Shown piece by piece: positions 46,526-55,822 of a stretch of 64,000 nucleotides of DNA. Under the pieces are notes generated by a model. It made no database searches. It saw only the letters and a list, made by a program, of their open reading frames with translations, and was not told the DNA's origin. The position numbers and the translations under genes are program-made. Source of the DNA: Hydrogenophaga sp. (GTDB lineage Bacteria > Pseudomonadota > Gammaproteobacteria > Burkholderiales > Burkholderiaceae_C); the NCBI GenBank assembly GCA_016790705.1, contig JAEUOT010000058.1:167491-231490 (forward strand). The letters run 5' to 3'. Each line of letters starts with the position of its first letter. Positions within the stretch are counted from its first letter, which is position 1.

Positions 46526-47737
46526 TCACTTCTTGCGCTGGACCACCAGGTTCCGGCGTGCGTCCTCGGGGTAGGCAAAGGTCACGGCGCCGTTCTTCAC
46601 CTTGCCCATCACCAGCATGTTGGCGGTGACGGCATCCTTGTCGTCGACGCTGAAGGGCTTGTCGTAGGTCGAGACGACACCGTAGTAGATGCGCGGGATG
46701 TTCTCCAGCGCATCCTTGACGGCCGGCCCGGTGAACTTGCCGTCGCGGATCGAGAACAGGGCATACATCAGCAGATAGGTGCTGTCGTAGGACTGCGCCG
46801 CCGCCATCGGCACCGCGATCTTGTGCTTGTACTTGCGGTGGTAGGCGGTCAGGAAAGAGGCGCGGCGCTCGTTGCTGGGTTCGGCGATGAAGGTCTGGGC
46901 CATCAGCGCGCCGTCGGCGGCGGCTTTGGCCCCGTCGATGAAGAACGGGAACGAGAGCGGCCAGGCCCCGACCTGGGGGACGTCCCACTTGATGTCGCGT
47001 TTGCCGTTGGCGATGGTGGCGTTTTCGGGGCCGACGGTGTAGCTGAAGATCGCGTTCGCCCCGGCCGTGCGCGCGGCGGCCAGCTCCCTGCTCAGGTCCT
47101 TGACGCCCAGCGCGAAGCGCGCCACGTACACCGGCTTGAGCTGCTTGGCGGCCAGCGCCGCTTCCACGTCCTTCAGGCCCGCCTCGCCGTAACCGGTGGT
47201 GTCGGCGAACACGGCCACCCTGGTCCAGCCGCGCTTGACGAGGTCGTTCACCACGAACGGGGCCTGGATGGCGTCGCGTGCCGAGGTGCGGAAGATGTAG
47301 CTCTCGGGAGCCGGGAATTTCGCAGTCAGGGGCGTACCGGTGGAGCAGGGAATGATCAGCGGCATCTGCCCGTTCTGGAACACGTCCAGCGACTTGGCGG
47401 CCACGCCGGTGTTGCAGAAGCCGATGGTGGCAACCACGTCGGCGGTCGCCAGCTCCTGCGAGCCCTTGAGCCCGACGTCAGGGTCGCCCTGGTCGTCCTT
47501 GATCACCAGCTCCAGCGGCCGCCCCAGATAGCCGCCCACCGCATTGATCTCGTCCACCGCCAGTTGCACCCCGTGCAGCATGGGGTTGCCGAAGTCGGAC
47601 GAGGGACCGCTGAACGGGCCGATGACGCCGATGCGGACCGGCGAGGCGGTCTGGGAGGCGGCCGGAACGGCGAAGGCCGCGGCCAGGCCGAGGGAGAAGA
47701 TCAGACGAACAACCGAGCAATGCACTGGCACCTCCAT
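46526..47737 (-). CDS. ABC transporter substrate-binding protein, branched-chain amino-acid (LivJ-like) class
   Basis: 403 residues. Signal peptide MEVPVHCSVVRLIFSLGLAAAFAVPAASQ, then a type I periplasmic binding fold: VRIGVIGPFSGPSSDFG, GVQLAVDEINAVGGYLGRPL, VIKDDQGDPDVG, VAVFADTTGYGEAGLKDVEAAL and AAQSYDSTYLLMYAL. Ligand may be an amino acid, amide or aromatic acid. No permease or ATPase gene is adjacent, so it is an orphan binding protein that must use transporter parts from elsewhere. Confidence 0.9.
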   Translation of the reverse strand: MEVPVHCSVVRLIFSLGLAAAFAVPAASQTASPVRIGVIGPFSGPSSDFGNPMLHGVQLAVDEINAVGGYLGRPLELVIKDDQGDPDVGLKGSQELATADVVATIGFCNTGVAAKSLDVFQNGQMPLIIPCSTGTPLTAKFPAPESYIFRTSARDAIQAPFVVNDLVKRGWTRVAVFADTTGYGEAGLKDVEAALAAKQLKPVYVARFALGVKDLSRELAAARTAGANAIFSYTVGPENATIANGKRDIKWDVPQVGAWPLSFPFFIDGAKAAADGALMAQTFIAEPSNERRASFLTAYHRKYKHKIAVPMAAAQSYDSTYLLMYALFSIRDGKFTGPAVKDALENIPRIYYGVVSTYDKPFSVDDKDAVTANMLVMGKVKNGAVTFAYPEDARRNLVVQRKK

Positions 47738-47820
47738 GGAAGAGTGCCGCGAGTGTAGGAAGCTGGTGTCGCGGGTGTGACCCGGTTTACCCTGAAATTC
47801 TGCTTGCGTTACATCTTTTG

Positions 47821-48267
47821 TCAGCCGGCGAGTGCGGCCTTCACGGCGGCCGAGACCTGGCCCATGTCGGCCTTGCCAGCCAGCCTGGCCTTGACGGCGC
47901 CCATGACCTTGCCCATGTCGCCGGGGCCCTTGGCACCGATCTCCGCGACGATGGCCTTGACCTCGGCGGCCACTTCCTCGGCCGACAGGCGCGCGGGCAG
48001 GTAGGCCTGCAGCACGGTCAGCTCGGCCGCTTCCTTGGCCGCCAGGTCGGCGCGGCCGCCCTGCTCGAAGGCGGTGATCGAGTCCTTGCGCTGCTTGACC
48101 ATCTTGTCGATGACGGCGATCACGGCCGCGTCGTCCAGCTCGATGCGCTCATCCACTTCCTTCTGTTTCATGGCGGCGGTCAGCAGGCGGATGGTGCCCA
48201 GGCGCTCCATGTCCTTGGCGCGCATCGCGGCCTTCATGTCTTCGGTGATCTGTTCTTTGAGGCTCAT
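47821..48267 (-). CDS. yqeY: GatB/YqeY domain protein
   Basis: 148 residues, all helical: KEQITEDMKAAMRAKDMERLGTIRLL and ITAFEQGGRADLAAKEAAEL followed by YLPARLSAEEVAAEV, and a glycine-marked GAKGPGDMGKVMGAVKARLAGKAD. This is the tRNA-binding tail domain of GatB as a stand-alone protein. In beta- and gamma-proteobacteria it is common near rpsU and dnaG; rpsU lies 2.3 kb away here, beyond lysA/lysR. Exact role unknown. Confidence 0.92.
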   Translation of the reverse strand: MSLKEQITEDMKAAMRAKDMERLGTIRLLTAAMKQKEVDERIELDDAAVIAVIDKMVKQRKDSITAFEQGGRADLAAKEAAELTVLQAYLPARLSAEEVAAEVKAIVAEIGAKGPGDMGKVMGAVKARLAGKADMGQVSAAVKAALAG

Positions 48268-48309
48268 GGTGTTCTCTTCGTCGTGTGCGGGGGGAAGCCG
48301 TCGATTGTC

Positions 48310-49548
48310 TCAAACCTGTTCCAGCGCCAGCAGCTCGTCCACCGTCTGGCGGCGGCGGATCAGGCGGTGGCTGTCGCCATCGACCAGCACCTCGGCCGCC
48401 ATCGGGCGGCTGTTGTAGTTGCTGGACATCGAGGCGCCATAGGCCCCGGCGTCGTGCAGCACCAGCAGGTCGCCGACCTTGGCCTGTGGCAGCGCGCGCG
48501 TGAGCACCACACCGCCGTCGGCCTGGGTGAACACGTCGCCCGATTCGCACAGGGGGCCAGCGACCACCGTTTCGACCGTGGCGCGCGGCGTGTCGTCGGC
48601 GGGGATCAGGCCCATGCCGTGATAAGCCCCGTACATGGACGGGCGCATCAGGTCGGAGAAACCGGCGTCGACCAGGGTGAAACGGTTCGATCCCATGGGC
48701 TTGGTGGCGCGCACCTCGGTCACCAGCACGCCGGCCTCGGCCACCAGGAAGCGGCCGGGCTCAAGCTCCAGGTGAACGGCGTGGCCCAGGTGGGCGGCGA
48801 TGGCGCTTCGCGCGTCGTCCCAGAGGCTGAAGTAGTGCGCGGTGTCGATGCGCGGCTCGCCTTCGCGGTAGGGAATCGACAGGCCGCCGCCGGCCGAGAT
48901 CGCCTGCAGGTCGGTGCCCGCGCGCTTGACCAGCGCCACCATGGCGTGGCAGACCTCTTGAAGGTGCGCGTAGTCCACGCCCGAGCCGATGTGCATGTGC
49001 AGGCCGATCAGCTTGAGGCCGTGTTGCTTCACGGAGGCCAGGGCGTCGTCCAGCTCGGCGTGCCAGATGCCGTGCTTGCTGTGTTCGCCGCCAGTGTTGG
49101 TCTTGTTGCTGTGGCCGTGGCCGAAGCCGGGGTTGATGCGCAGCCAGACCGCGTGGCCGGGCGAGACCGCGCCGAGCTGGTGCAGCATGTCGATGGAGCC
49201 GGCGTTGACCGGCACGCGGTGTTCCACCACCGTGGCCAGCGTGGCGTGGTCGAACAGGTCGGCGGTGAAGACGATGCCCGAGGCGCCCTGGGCGCTCAGG
49301 TCGGCGGTGAAGCCGGCGGCCAGCGCGCGCAGGATCTCGCCGCGCGAAACCGCATCGACCACCACGCCCTGCTCGCGCATCAGGCGCAGCAGGTGGATGT
49401 TGGAGTTGGCTTTCTGCGCGAAGCGGATGGTGTCGAAAGCGCGCAGCTCGGCGATGCGGGCGCGGATGGTGGCGGCGTCGTAGACCCAGAGCGGGGTGCC
49501 GTGCTGGCGGGCGAGGGACTGGAGGAGGGCGTCGGAAAAGGGGTTCAT
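48310..49548 (-). CDS. lysA: diaminopimelate decarboxylase
   Basis: 412 residues from the ATG at 49548. PLP-dependent alanine-racemase fold: RFAQKANSNIHLLRLM with the PLP Lys, GLHMHIGSGVDY, ISAGGGLSIPYREGE (phosphate loop), ELEPGRFLVAEAGVLV, and GPLCESGDVF with the catalytic Cys. It makes lysine from meso-diaminopimelate. This compact form resembles the E. coli LysA subfamily, which is controlled by a divergent LysR, as found here. Confidence 0.95.
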   Translation of the reverse strand: MNPFSDALLQSLARQHGTPLWVYDAATIRARIAELRAFDTIRFAQKANSNIHLLRLMREQGVVVDAVSRGEILRALAAGFTADLSAQGASGIVFTADLFDHATLATVVEHRVPVNAGSIDMLHQLGAVSPGHAVWLRINPGFGHGHSNKTNTGGEHSKHGIWHAELDDALASVKQHGLKLIGLHMHIGSGVDYAHLQEVCHAMVALVKRAGTDLQAISAGGGLSIPYREGEPRIDTAHYFSLWDDARSAIAAHLGHAVHLELEPGRFLVAEAGVLVTEVRATKPMGSNRFTLVDAGFSDLMRPSMYGAYHGMGLIPADDTPRATVETVVAGPLCESGDVFTQADGGVVLTRALPQAKVGDLLVLHDAGAYGASMSSNYNSRPMAAEVLVDGDSHRLIRRRQTVDELLALEQV

Positions 49549-49598
49549 GGGCGCGATGATCCCGGTTCTCACCATATTGAGCAATGCCAGATAATTCA

Positions 49599-49619
49599 AT
49601 ATCAATTCAAATTTGATAT
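49599..49619. promoter_or_regulatory. LysR operator candidate
   Basis: ATATCAA (49599-49605) and TTGATAT (49613-49619) form a perfect 7-7-7 inverted repeat in the 69-bp lysA/lysR interval. The right arm overlaps the lysR start at 49618, so occupancy would also repress lysR. Confidence 0.6.
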
Positions 49620-50532
49620 GAAGCTGAGCCACCGTCAGATCGATTTCTTCCGCGCCGTTATGGGCACCGGCCACGTCACGCGCGCGGCCGAGTTGCTGCA
49701 CACCTCGCAGCCCACGGTCAGCCGCGAGCTGGCGCGGCTGGAGCAGGTGCTGGGCTTTGCGCTGTTCGAGCGCGTGAAGGGCCGGCTCAAGCCCACGGTG
49801 CGGGCGCTGGCCTTGATGGACGAGGTCGAGCAGTCCTATGTGGGGCTGGAGCGCATCGCCGCCACGGCCGTGGCGCTCAAGGGCTATGCGCACGGCCGGC
49901 TGCAACTGGCCTGTCTGCCGGCGCTCTCGCATGCGCTGTTGCCCGACGCGATCCGGCGCTTCGCCCTGCAGCAGCCCGAGGCGGCGGTGGGGCTGACGCC
50001 GATCGAGTCGCCGCAGCTCGAAGCCGCACTGTCGGAGCAGCGCTTCGACCTGGGCCTTTCCGAGCGTCACGAGGCCCCGGCCGCCTGCACGCTGGAGACG
50101 CTGCTGGTGGCCGACGAGGTGGCGGTGCTGCCGGCCGGTCATGCGTTGGCGCACAAGGCGGTGCTGGCGCCGGCCGACTTCGCCGGCCAATCGTTCATCA
50201 GCTTCGCGCCGGCCGACCCCTATCGGCAGCAGGTAGATGCGCTGTTCACCGCGGCGGGCGTGGCACGCGTGCTGAAACTGGAGACGCCCAGCGCGGTGTC
50301 GGTGTGTGCCCTGGTGCGCCAGGGTCTGGGGCTGGGCATCGTCAACCCGCTGACGGCGCTGGAGCTGGCCGGGGAGGGGTTGGTGGTCAGGCCGCTGAGT
50401 GTGAGCGTCCCGTTCCGTGTGGCGCTGATCCGGCCGAGCTGGCGCAGCGAACACCCGTTGCGTCCTGCGTTCGAGACGGCGTTGGCCGACGCGGCCTCAG
50501 CCCTGAAAACGCGTCTGTCAGGTGCCGTGTAG
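49618..50532 (+). CDS. lysR: LysR-type regulator of lysA
   Basis: 304 residues. The winged helix MKLSHRQIDFFRAVMGTGHVTRAAELLHTSQPTVSRELARLE is followed by a LysR effector domain (LQLACLPALSHALLPDAIRRF, ALVRQGLGLGIVNPLTALEL). The divergent position next to lysA, with a shared palindrome, makes it the diaminopimelate-responsive activator of lysA. The ATG at 49618 was chosen because the HTH starts there; ribosome binding would overlap the operator. A strong terminator follows. Confidence 0.92.
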   Translation: MKLSHRQIDFFRAVMGTGHVTRAAELLHTSQPTVSRELARLEQVLGFALFERVKGRLKPTVRALALMDEVEQSYVGLERIAATAVALKGYAHGRLQLACLPALSHALLPDAIRRFALQQPEAAVGLTPIESPQLEAALSEQRFDLGLSERHEAPAACTLETLLVADEVAVLPAGHALAHKAVLAPADFAGQSFISFAPADPYRQQVDALFTAAGVARVLKLETPSAVSVCALVRQGLGLGIVNPLTALELAGEGLVVRPLSVSVPFRVALIRPSWRSEHPLRPAFETALADAASALKTRLSGAV

Positions 50533-50536
50533 GCGT

Positions 50537-50572
50537 AAAAAAACCCGCTGCAGCGTCCTGAGCGGGTTTTTT
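50537..50572. terminator. bidirectional rho-independent terminator between lysR and rpsU
   Basis: AAAAAAACCCGCT (50537-50549) and AGCGGGTTTTTT (50561-50572) form a long stem with an eleven-base loop, with T-runs on both strands. It ends lysR on the plus strand and rpsU on the minus strand. Confidence 0.9.
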
Positions 50573-50590
50573 GTCGAAGCGACTGAAGAA

Positions 50591-50803
50591 TCAGTACAGC
50601 TTCTTGGGCAGTTGCATGCTGCGCACGCGCTTGTAGTGGCGCTTGACGGCGGCGGCCTTCTTGCGCTTGCGCTCGGCGGTCGGCTTTTCGTAGAACTCGC
50701 GGGCGCGCAGGTCAGTCAGCAGACCCAGTTTTTCGATGGTGCGCTTGAAACGGCGCAGGGCGACGTCGAACGGCTCGTTGTCTTTAACGCGGATGGTGGT
50801 CAT
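50591..50803 (-). CDS. rpsU: 30S ribosomal protein bS21
   Basis: 70 residues, standard length: [20 protein letters not shown], then [21 protein letters not shown]. bS21 aids mRNA start selection by the 30S subunit. The best promoter candidate is 126 bases upstream (50929-50957), which gives a leader of about 115 bases; only a weak GGA lies before the ATG, at a long spacing, which is unusual for a ribosomal protein gene. Confidence 0.97.
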   Translation of the reverse strand: MTTIRVKDNEPFDVALRRFKRTIEKLGLLTDLRAREFYEKPTAERKRKKAAAVKRHYKRVRSMQLPKKLY

Positions 50804-50928
50804 TAGCTAATGGTTCCAAAGGTGCGGGCAGAGGAGGGTCGGGAAGATCGGGCCCGGCCTTCGTACCAGCGGTTTTCCCCGTCTGAAAACTAGTATTGGC
50901 CGACGGGGTTTTGCCAGCAAAGCCTTGG

Positions 50929-50957
50929 ATTATAGCCTTTGACAACGAAATTGCCAG
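50929..50957 (-). promoter_or_regulatory. sigma-70-type promoter for rpsU
   Basis: On the minus strand CTGGCA (50957-50952) and a perfect TATAAT (50934-50929) are 17 bases apart. It points at rpsU, whose start is at 50803. Confidence 0.55.
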
Positions 50958-51054
50958 TCCTCGGGTTTGCCGGGCCGTCCGCACCGGGGCGGCTAGGCGT
51001 GGCGAGACGCACCGCTGCAGGGGGCAGTCCGGTCTCATGTGTACAGTGATCGGC

Positions 51055-51483
51055 ATGTTTCGCTCTCTGCTCTCGCGTCGCATTGACATGGCCGTTCAGG
51101 CCACGCCCGTCATGCTGCGCTGGCTTGAGCAGTGCGCGCCGGATGTGATGCAGGCCTACCGCGCCGCGAGGCGGGGACTGTTCACCCGCCAGTTGCCCGC
51201 GCTCGTCGTGCTTGCTGCCGTGGCGTTCCCGGTCAAGCTGTTCCGTTGGCTGCCGGCAGGCCATCCGGCGCTGGTTGCGCTGTATCTTGCGGGGCTCCTC
51301 ATCCTGGCCTGGCCGCCGTACCCTGCCCGGTTTGCCTGGGTGGCTTGGCGAGCGGCGCCTGCGGAGCGCCGATACGGTGTGCGGCTGCGCCTGCTGGCCG
51401 GCGTCCTGTTCGTCTGCATTGCGGTGTACGCCGCTGGATTTGCGGCGCTGGTCGGGTTTTTCGCTTTTGCGCTTGTTCGATAG
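51055..51483 (+). CDS. hypothetical small membrane protein
   Basis: 142 residues if started at the ATG at 51055 (ATGs at 51037 and 51088 are alternatives; none has a good ribosome-binding site). Three membrane helices: LPALVVLAAVAFPVKLFRWL, ALVALYLAGLLILAW and LLAGVLFVCIAVYAAGFAAL, with a basic amphipathic N-terminus (FRSLLSRRID) and loops. I do not recognise the family. Codon use is normal for this genome, which supports it as a real gene. It is divergent from rpsU and convergent with the flavoprotein gene. Confidence 0.5.
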   Translation: MFRSLLSRRIDMAVQATPVMLRWLEQCAPDVMQAYRAARRGLFTRQLPALVVLAAVAFPVKLFRWLPAGHPALVALYLAGLLILAWPPYPARFAWVAWRAAPAERRYGVRLRLLAGVLFVCIAVYAAGFAALVGFFAFALVR

Positions 51484-51551
51484 CGCCCGCCCTGTCAGCG
51501 AGATCCGCCGCAGCCGGCTGAGGCCGCACGCCGTCCCGAACGGCGGACCGC

Positions 51552-52754
51552 TCAGAGCGCCATCGCGCACGCGTGTGCACTGGCCCAGGCCCACTGGAAG
51601 TTGTAGCCGCCCAGCCAGCCGGTGACGTCGACCACCTCGCCGATGAAGTAAAGCCCGGGCTGCTTCGACTCCATGGTCTGCTGTGACAGATCGCGCGTGT
51701 CGACGCCGCCCAGCGTGACTTCCGCCTTCTTGTAGCCCTCGGTGCCGGTGGGCACCAGTTCCCAGCGCGCCAGACGCTCGGCCAGCCGGGCCAGGGCCTT
51801 GTCGCTGCACTCTGCCACTGGGCGCTGCCATTCCTTGTCCTGCGCCACCCAGGCCTCGGCCAGCCGGCTGGGCACCCACTGCGCCAGTTCGTTGGCCAGC
51901 AGCTTGCGCGAGCGCAGCTTGGCGTCTGCCAGCGCGGCCGGCAGGTCGACCTCGGGTGCGAGGTTGATGCGGATCGGCGTGCCCGGCCGCCAGTAGCTGG
52001 AAATTTGCAGCACCGCCGGGCCGGACAGGCCGCGGTGGGTGAAGAGCAGGTCTTCGTGGAAGGCCACACGGTCCTTCTTCGCACCCGTTTCGATGATCAC
52101 GGGCAGCGACAGCCCTGCCAGGCCCGCATACGGTGCCCAGCCGGCGCCGTCGAAGGTCAGCGGCACCAGCCCTGGGCGCGGCTCCACCGTGCGCAGGCCG
52201 AACTGCTTCGCCACACGAAAGCCGAAGTCGGTGGCGCCGATGGCCGGGATCGACAGTCCGCCAGTGGCGATCACGACCTTGCGCGTCTGCACCGTGGCTT
52301 GCGCGGTGTCCACTTCGTAGCCGCCATCGGCCATCGCGCGCAGGTCCTTCACGCCACAGGGTTGCCAGCGCGTCACGCCACCGGCCGCGCACTCGGCCAG
52401 CAGCATGTCGATCAGGTCGCCCGCCGAGCGGTCGCAGAAGAGTTGGCCCTTGTGCTTTTCGTGGAAGGGAATGCCGTGCTTCTGCACCAGGGCGATGAAG
52501 TCGGCCGGGGTGTAGCGCGAGAGCGCCGAGCGGCAGAAGTTCGGGTTCTCGCCGACGAAGTGCTTGTGCGGCTGGCGGATGTCGATGTCGCGGTTGGTGA
52601 AGTTGGCGCGCCCACCGCCCGAGATGCGCACCTTCTCGGCCACCTTGTCGCTGTGATCGAGCAGCAGTACCTTCAGACCGCGCTGGCCGGCGACGCCCGC
52701 ACAAAAAAGGCCAGCCGCGCCCGCGCCGACCACCACCACATCGAAGCTTTGCAT
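51552..52754 (-). CDS. HI0933/YhiN-family FAD-dependent oxidoreductase
   Basis: 400 residues from the ATG at 52754. N-terminal FAD-binding VVVGAGAAGLFCAGVAGQRG, then KVRISGGGRANFTN (the family signature), CDRSAGDLIDMLLAEC, ATGGLSIPAIGATDFGFRVAKQFG, and the C-terminal LYFIGEVVDVTGWLGGYNFQWAWASA, which closes on FAD. The reaction is not known. It lies 33 bases after the autotransporter gene on the same strand. Confidence 0.92.
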   Translation of the reverse strand: MQSFDVVVVGAGAAGLFCAGVAGQRGLKVLLLDHSDKVAEKVRISGGGRANFTNRDIDIRQPHKHFVGENPNFCRSALSRYTPADFIALVQKHGIPFHEKHKGQLFCDRSAGDLIDMLLAECAAGGVTRWQPCGVKDLRAMADGGYEVDTAQATVQTRKVVIATGGLSIPAIGATDFGFRVAKQFGLRTVEPRPGLVPLTFDGAGWAPYAGLAGLSLPVIIETGAKKDRVAFHEDLLFTHRGLSGPAVLQISSYWRPGTPIRINLAPEVDLPAALADAKLRSRKLLANELAQWVPSRLAEAWVAQDKEWQRPVAECSDKALARLAERLARWELVPTGTEGYKKAEVTLGGVDTRDLSQQTMESKQPGLYFIGEVVDVTGWLGGYNFQWAWASAHACAMAL

Positions 52755-52787
52755 GGCCCGCAGTGTAGGCGGGCCATGTACCACGCC

Positions 52788-55606
52788 TCACCAGTTGATC
52801 TTCGCGCCCACTGTGGCGCCCGTGTCGCTGGACCCTTTGTTGCCCGCCTTCAATCCCTGCGTGTGGTTGAGGGAGGCAAACAGCCGAGTGCCTTGGCCCA
52901 CGCGGTGTTCCACTCCTGCCTTGAGCTGCAACGTCGTGCCGCGGGTGCTGCTGTGGAAGGTCTGGCCGTTGCCGCCCTTGGTGTCGGCCAGCACCGTGCC
53001 GGGTCTGCCTGCCAACTCGTGCAACAGGCGCGCCGTGGCGCTGAACTGTGTGGCGCTGTCGCCGGTGGTTTGCAGCGTGGCGCCCAGGCCGATCTGGGCC
53101 GAACGCGCATCGCCCAAGCGCACCTGTCCGGCGTCGTCGCGCGTGGTCCCCAGGCTGGTCTGGGCCAGCCGCAGCGTGGCGTGTGGCTGCCAGCCCCAGC
53201 TGGCGCTGAGGTTCAGGCGCTGGCCCGCTTCCACCGCGGCGGCTAAGCCGGTGCCACTGGTCTTGAAGCCCAGGCCGCGCACCGAGGCCGAAGTGGCGCG
53301 CAAGTAGCTCACCAGTGCGGCGGCCTCCAGATAGGTGGAGGCGTCAAAGCGCTTCGACAGCGCCGCGCCCAGCGCCGCGATCTCCACCTTGTTGCTGCCA
53401 GCGGTGCCGCGCTGGCCCGCCGCGTTGGTGTGCGTCACGCTGCCGCTGATCGCGCCCAGCGCACCAATGACCGAAACGCGGTGCCCGGCTTCACCTTGTG
53501 ACGATTGGCCACCTGCCGCCCGCCTTGCAGCAGCTCGGTGTTGGCCTTGAACTGAGCCCAATGCGCGCCGTTGGCGCTCTGGCCCTTGGCGCGGTTGCGC
53601 GCCTGTGTGCCCAGCACGCGCACCCAGGTGCCGGGTTCCTGCAAAGCCCGCTCGCGCTCGGTCAGGGCGGTGAGCGCGGAGGTGGTGTCGGCGGCGGCCG
53701 TCTGCACCGAGACCGGCGCGGGCGGTGGGGTCGAGGGCAGATCCAGCGCCTGATTTATGCCCATCAGCGCTTGTGAAGGCAAGGCCGCGTACAGGCTGCT
53801 TTCGGCGCGGTAGCTTTGTTGTGGAGCCTGGGCAGGGGAAGGGGTTGGCGCGGGCGCAGGAGAGGGCATTGACGCGGACGGAGCGGGCGCTGGGCTGGGG
53901 GTCGAAGCGGGTGGGGGCGGCGGTGGGGCCGGAGTGGTGGTGGCCTCGGAGCTGAGGTACCAGTTCTCGCCGCTGCGTTGCAGGCTGTAGTCGTAGGCCC
54001 CGGCGATCACCGGCTGGCCAAGGGCAAAGGCCGTGGGCGCGGTGGTGCCGCCGTTGATGGCTTCCACCAGCAAGATGCCATTGCCCGTGGTCTGCGCGCC
54101 CAGGCCGCCCGTGTTGCGTACCCAGACGCGGCTGCTGCCGGTGGCGCTGCCGCCGTCGATCACGAGCTTGTCGCTCGGGCTTGCAGAGTCGCCCAGAAAG
54201 GTGTTGAAGGTGATGTCGCCGCCGCCCGCGTAGTCTTTGACGGTGAGCGTCTTGTAGCTGCCCGAGAAGTTGCCGAAATCGACCTTGCCGCCTGCGCCGT
54301 TGTTCAGTGTCTTGAGGTTGGACGAACCGCTGAGGGTCCAGGTGGCGTTGGCGAGGTTCAGGGCGATGTTGGCGCGTTGCGTGGCGTCGCCCGCTTCGCT
54401 GCCGGTTGAGCCGCCACCGCCCATCACGGCGCCGGTCAGCGTGGCGCCGCTGGTCAGGTTGATGTCGGTGGGGGTGTTGGTGCCAGCCGTGTCGGTGGCG
54501 GTGACCACGTTGCCGCTCAGGGCGGCGCTGTTGCTGGCGTTGAGGGTGATGTGACTCTCGGTCTGGTGCACGTAGAGCACGTTGGGGCCAGTCGCGCTGC
54601 CGCCGTTGAGGGTGATGGCTATCGAATTGACTGTTCCCGTTGCCGGAAAGACGGTGTTTCCGGTAGTGTCCGTACACCCTGATGCATAAGCGGCGCAGCC
54701 AATCATCACGGCATTTCTACCCCCATTCAGAGCCACAGCTTTGAACAACAAGGTGCCCGTTGCACCGTCGATAACATTCACCGCCGTCACACCACCTTCA
54801 ACAGAACCGCCTCCCAGTGCCGCGAGGTTGTTGGACTCAATTTCAAACGGGGACGCCAAGAAAATCGCTGCGTCAGGGCTGTTGATGTTTAGTTGTCCTG
54901 AAAAGTGGGCGTTGTTGCCGCCAAAAGTGAGCGCGAGTCCCGGATTGATTTGGTGTTTTGATCCACGCATGTCCACCCTCGTGTCGCCGCTCACCTTGAG
55001 GGTGCCTGCAAGGAGGAAAATTCCCATCGACGGCCGACCATCTCCGGAGCCCGATGTTGTGGTGGTTATGTCCAAGTCCTTGAGTTCAGCCGTTGACCCG
55101 CTCTCGAGCCAAAGCGCACCGGGAGAATTACTTTCACTGGAATAGTTGATCGTCAATTTGCCGTTTGAAATCAAGTGACTGTTTAGCCACAAGAATATTC
55201 CTATATCGCGAGTATTTAGGTTCAGTGTGGCGGTGCTCAATATCAGTTTGGCTCCATCAGTCACGGGGATGGCAACAGTGGCTAAAGCTGAGTTTGCATC
55301 CACCTGCGTCACACCAGACGCGTCCAGTACGGCTCCTGACTCAAACGCGCCGAGCACCGAGGAGCTGCCGCTGTACGTCGCCGATGTCGTGGTGCAAACC
55401 GACCCACCATCCGCCCTTGCCCCCACCAGCGGATCATCCGTACAACCAGCCCACCCCGTCCCCGTCATCCCCAACCCACAAACCCCCATCACCACCGCCC
55501 CCACCCGCGCCGACCGCGACTTGCCGCCACGTGTGCGAACGGTTTCGGCCGCGGGCACCCACAGGCGGCGGGCGGCGTTCCAGACAAGGCGGTGACCGCG
55601 GTTCAT
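52788..55606 (-). pseudogene. type V autotransporter, interrupted by a frameshift between linker and beta-barrel
   Basis: The N-terminus, MNRGHRLVWNAARRLWVPAA, is an extended signal peptide region of autotransporters, followed by a hydrophobic core. The passenger (about 55-555) is a Gly/Ser/Thr/Asn-rich beta-helix with many SGxxT and LxxGGS turns, then a Pro/Ala/Ser-rich linker (about 565-620). The first frame runs to a stop at 53435. The C-terminal barrel continues in the -1 frame from about HRVSVIGALGAISGS to the final VGAKINW (stop at 52788), ending in an aromatic residue as barrels do. Adding one base to the GGG run at 53484-53486 would restore KPGHRVSVIG. Either a pseudogene, a phase-variable gene or a sequence error. 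Confidence 0.8.
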
Positions 55607-55642
55607 AAAATCAGCTACGTTTGTTTACAAACTGCTGATTTT
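55607..55642 (-). promoter_or_regulatory. stem-loop directly before the autotransporter start
   Basis: AAAATCAGC (55607-55615) and GCTGATTTT (55634-55642) form a nine-base stem; inside it GTTTG and CAAAC pair around TTTA. The structure ends at the base next to the ATG, and no ribosome-binding site is present. It may be an operator or a translation-blocking hairpin. The rest of the interval, to 55819, holds only the antitoxin-like remnant. Confidence 0.5.
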
Positions 55643-55737
55643 AGGGTTCTGAAACAGATACTTCAGTCCCCCAAAAGGACGACAAAGGTGCCGGATTCCT
55701 GGCGACGCGAACGCTGGGTAGGGGCTCGCTGTCGGGC

Positions 55738-55822
55738 TCAGTGCAAAGCGGCCAGAGTCGCGATGTCTGCCTCAGTGGCCGCGTCGAGGCGAGCTATGTC
55801 GATGCGGCCTGCTCTGGATTCA
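55738..55822 (-). pseudogene. possible antitoxin remnant
   Basis: Directly after the HigA-like gene and overlapping its stop in another frame, the minus strand reads GRIDIARLDAATEADIATLA and soon stops at 55738-55740. The R-[IV]-D-x-A-R-x-D-A-x-T-E-A-[DE] pattern is common near the N-terminus of small antitoxins of BrnA/CopG-like pairs. There is no start codon of its own, so it is at best a fragment. Confidence 0.2.

Noticed and set aside
53435-53520. Programmed -1 frameshift to join the autotransporter halves
   Set aside because: No X-XXY-YYZ slippery heptamer or following pseudoknot was seen at the overlap; a simple indel explains it better.
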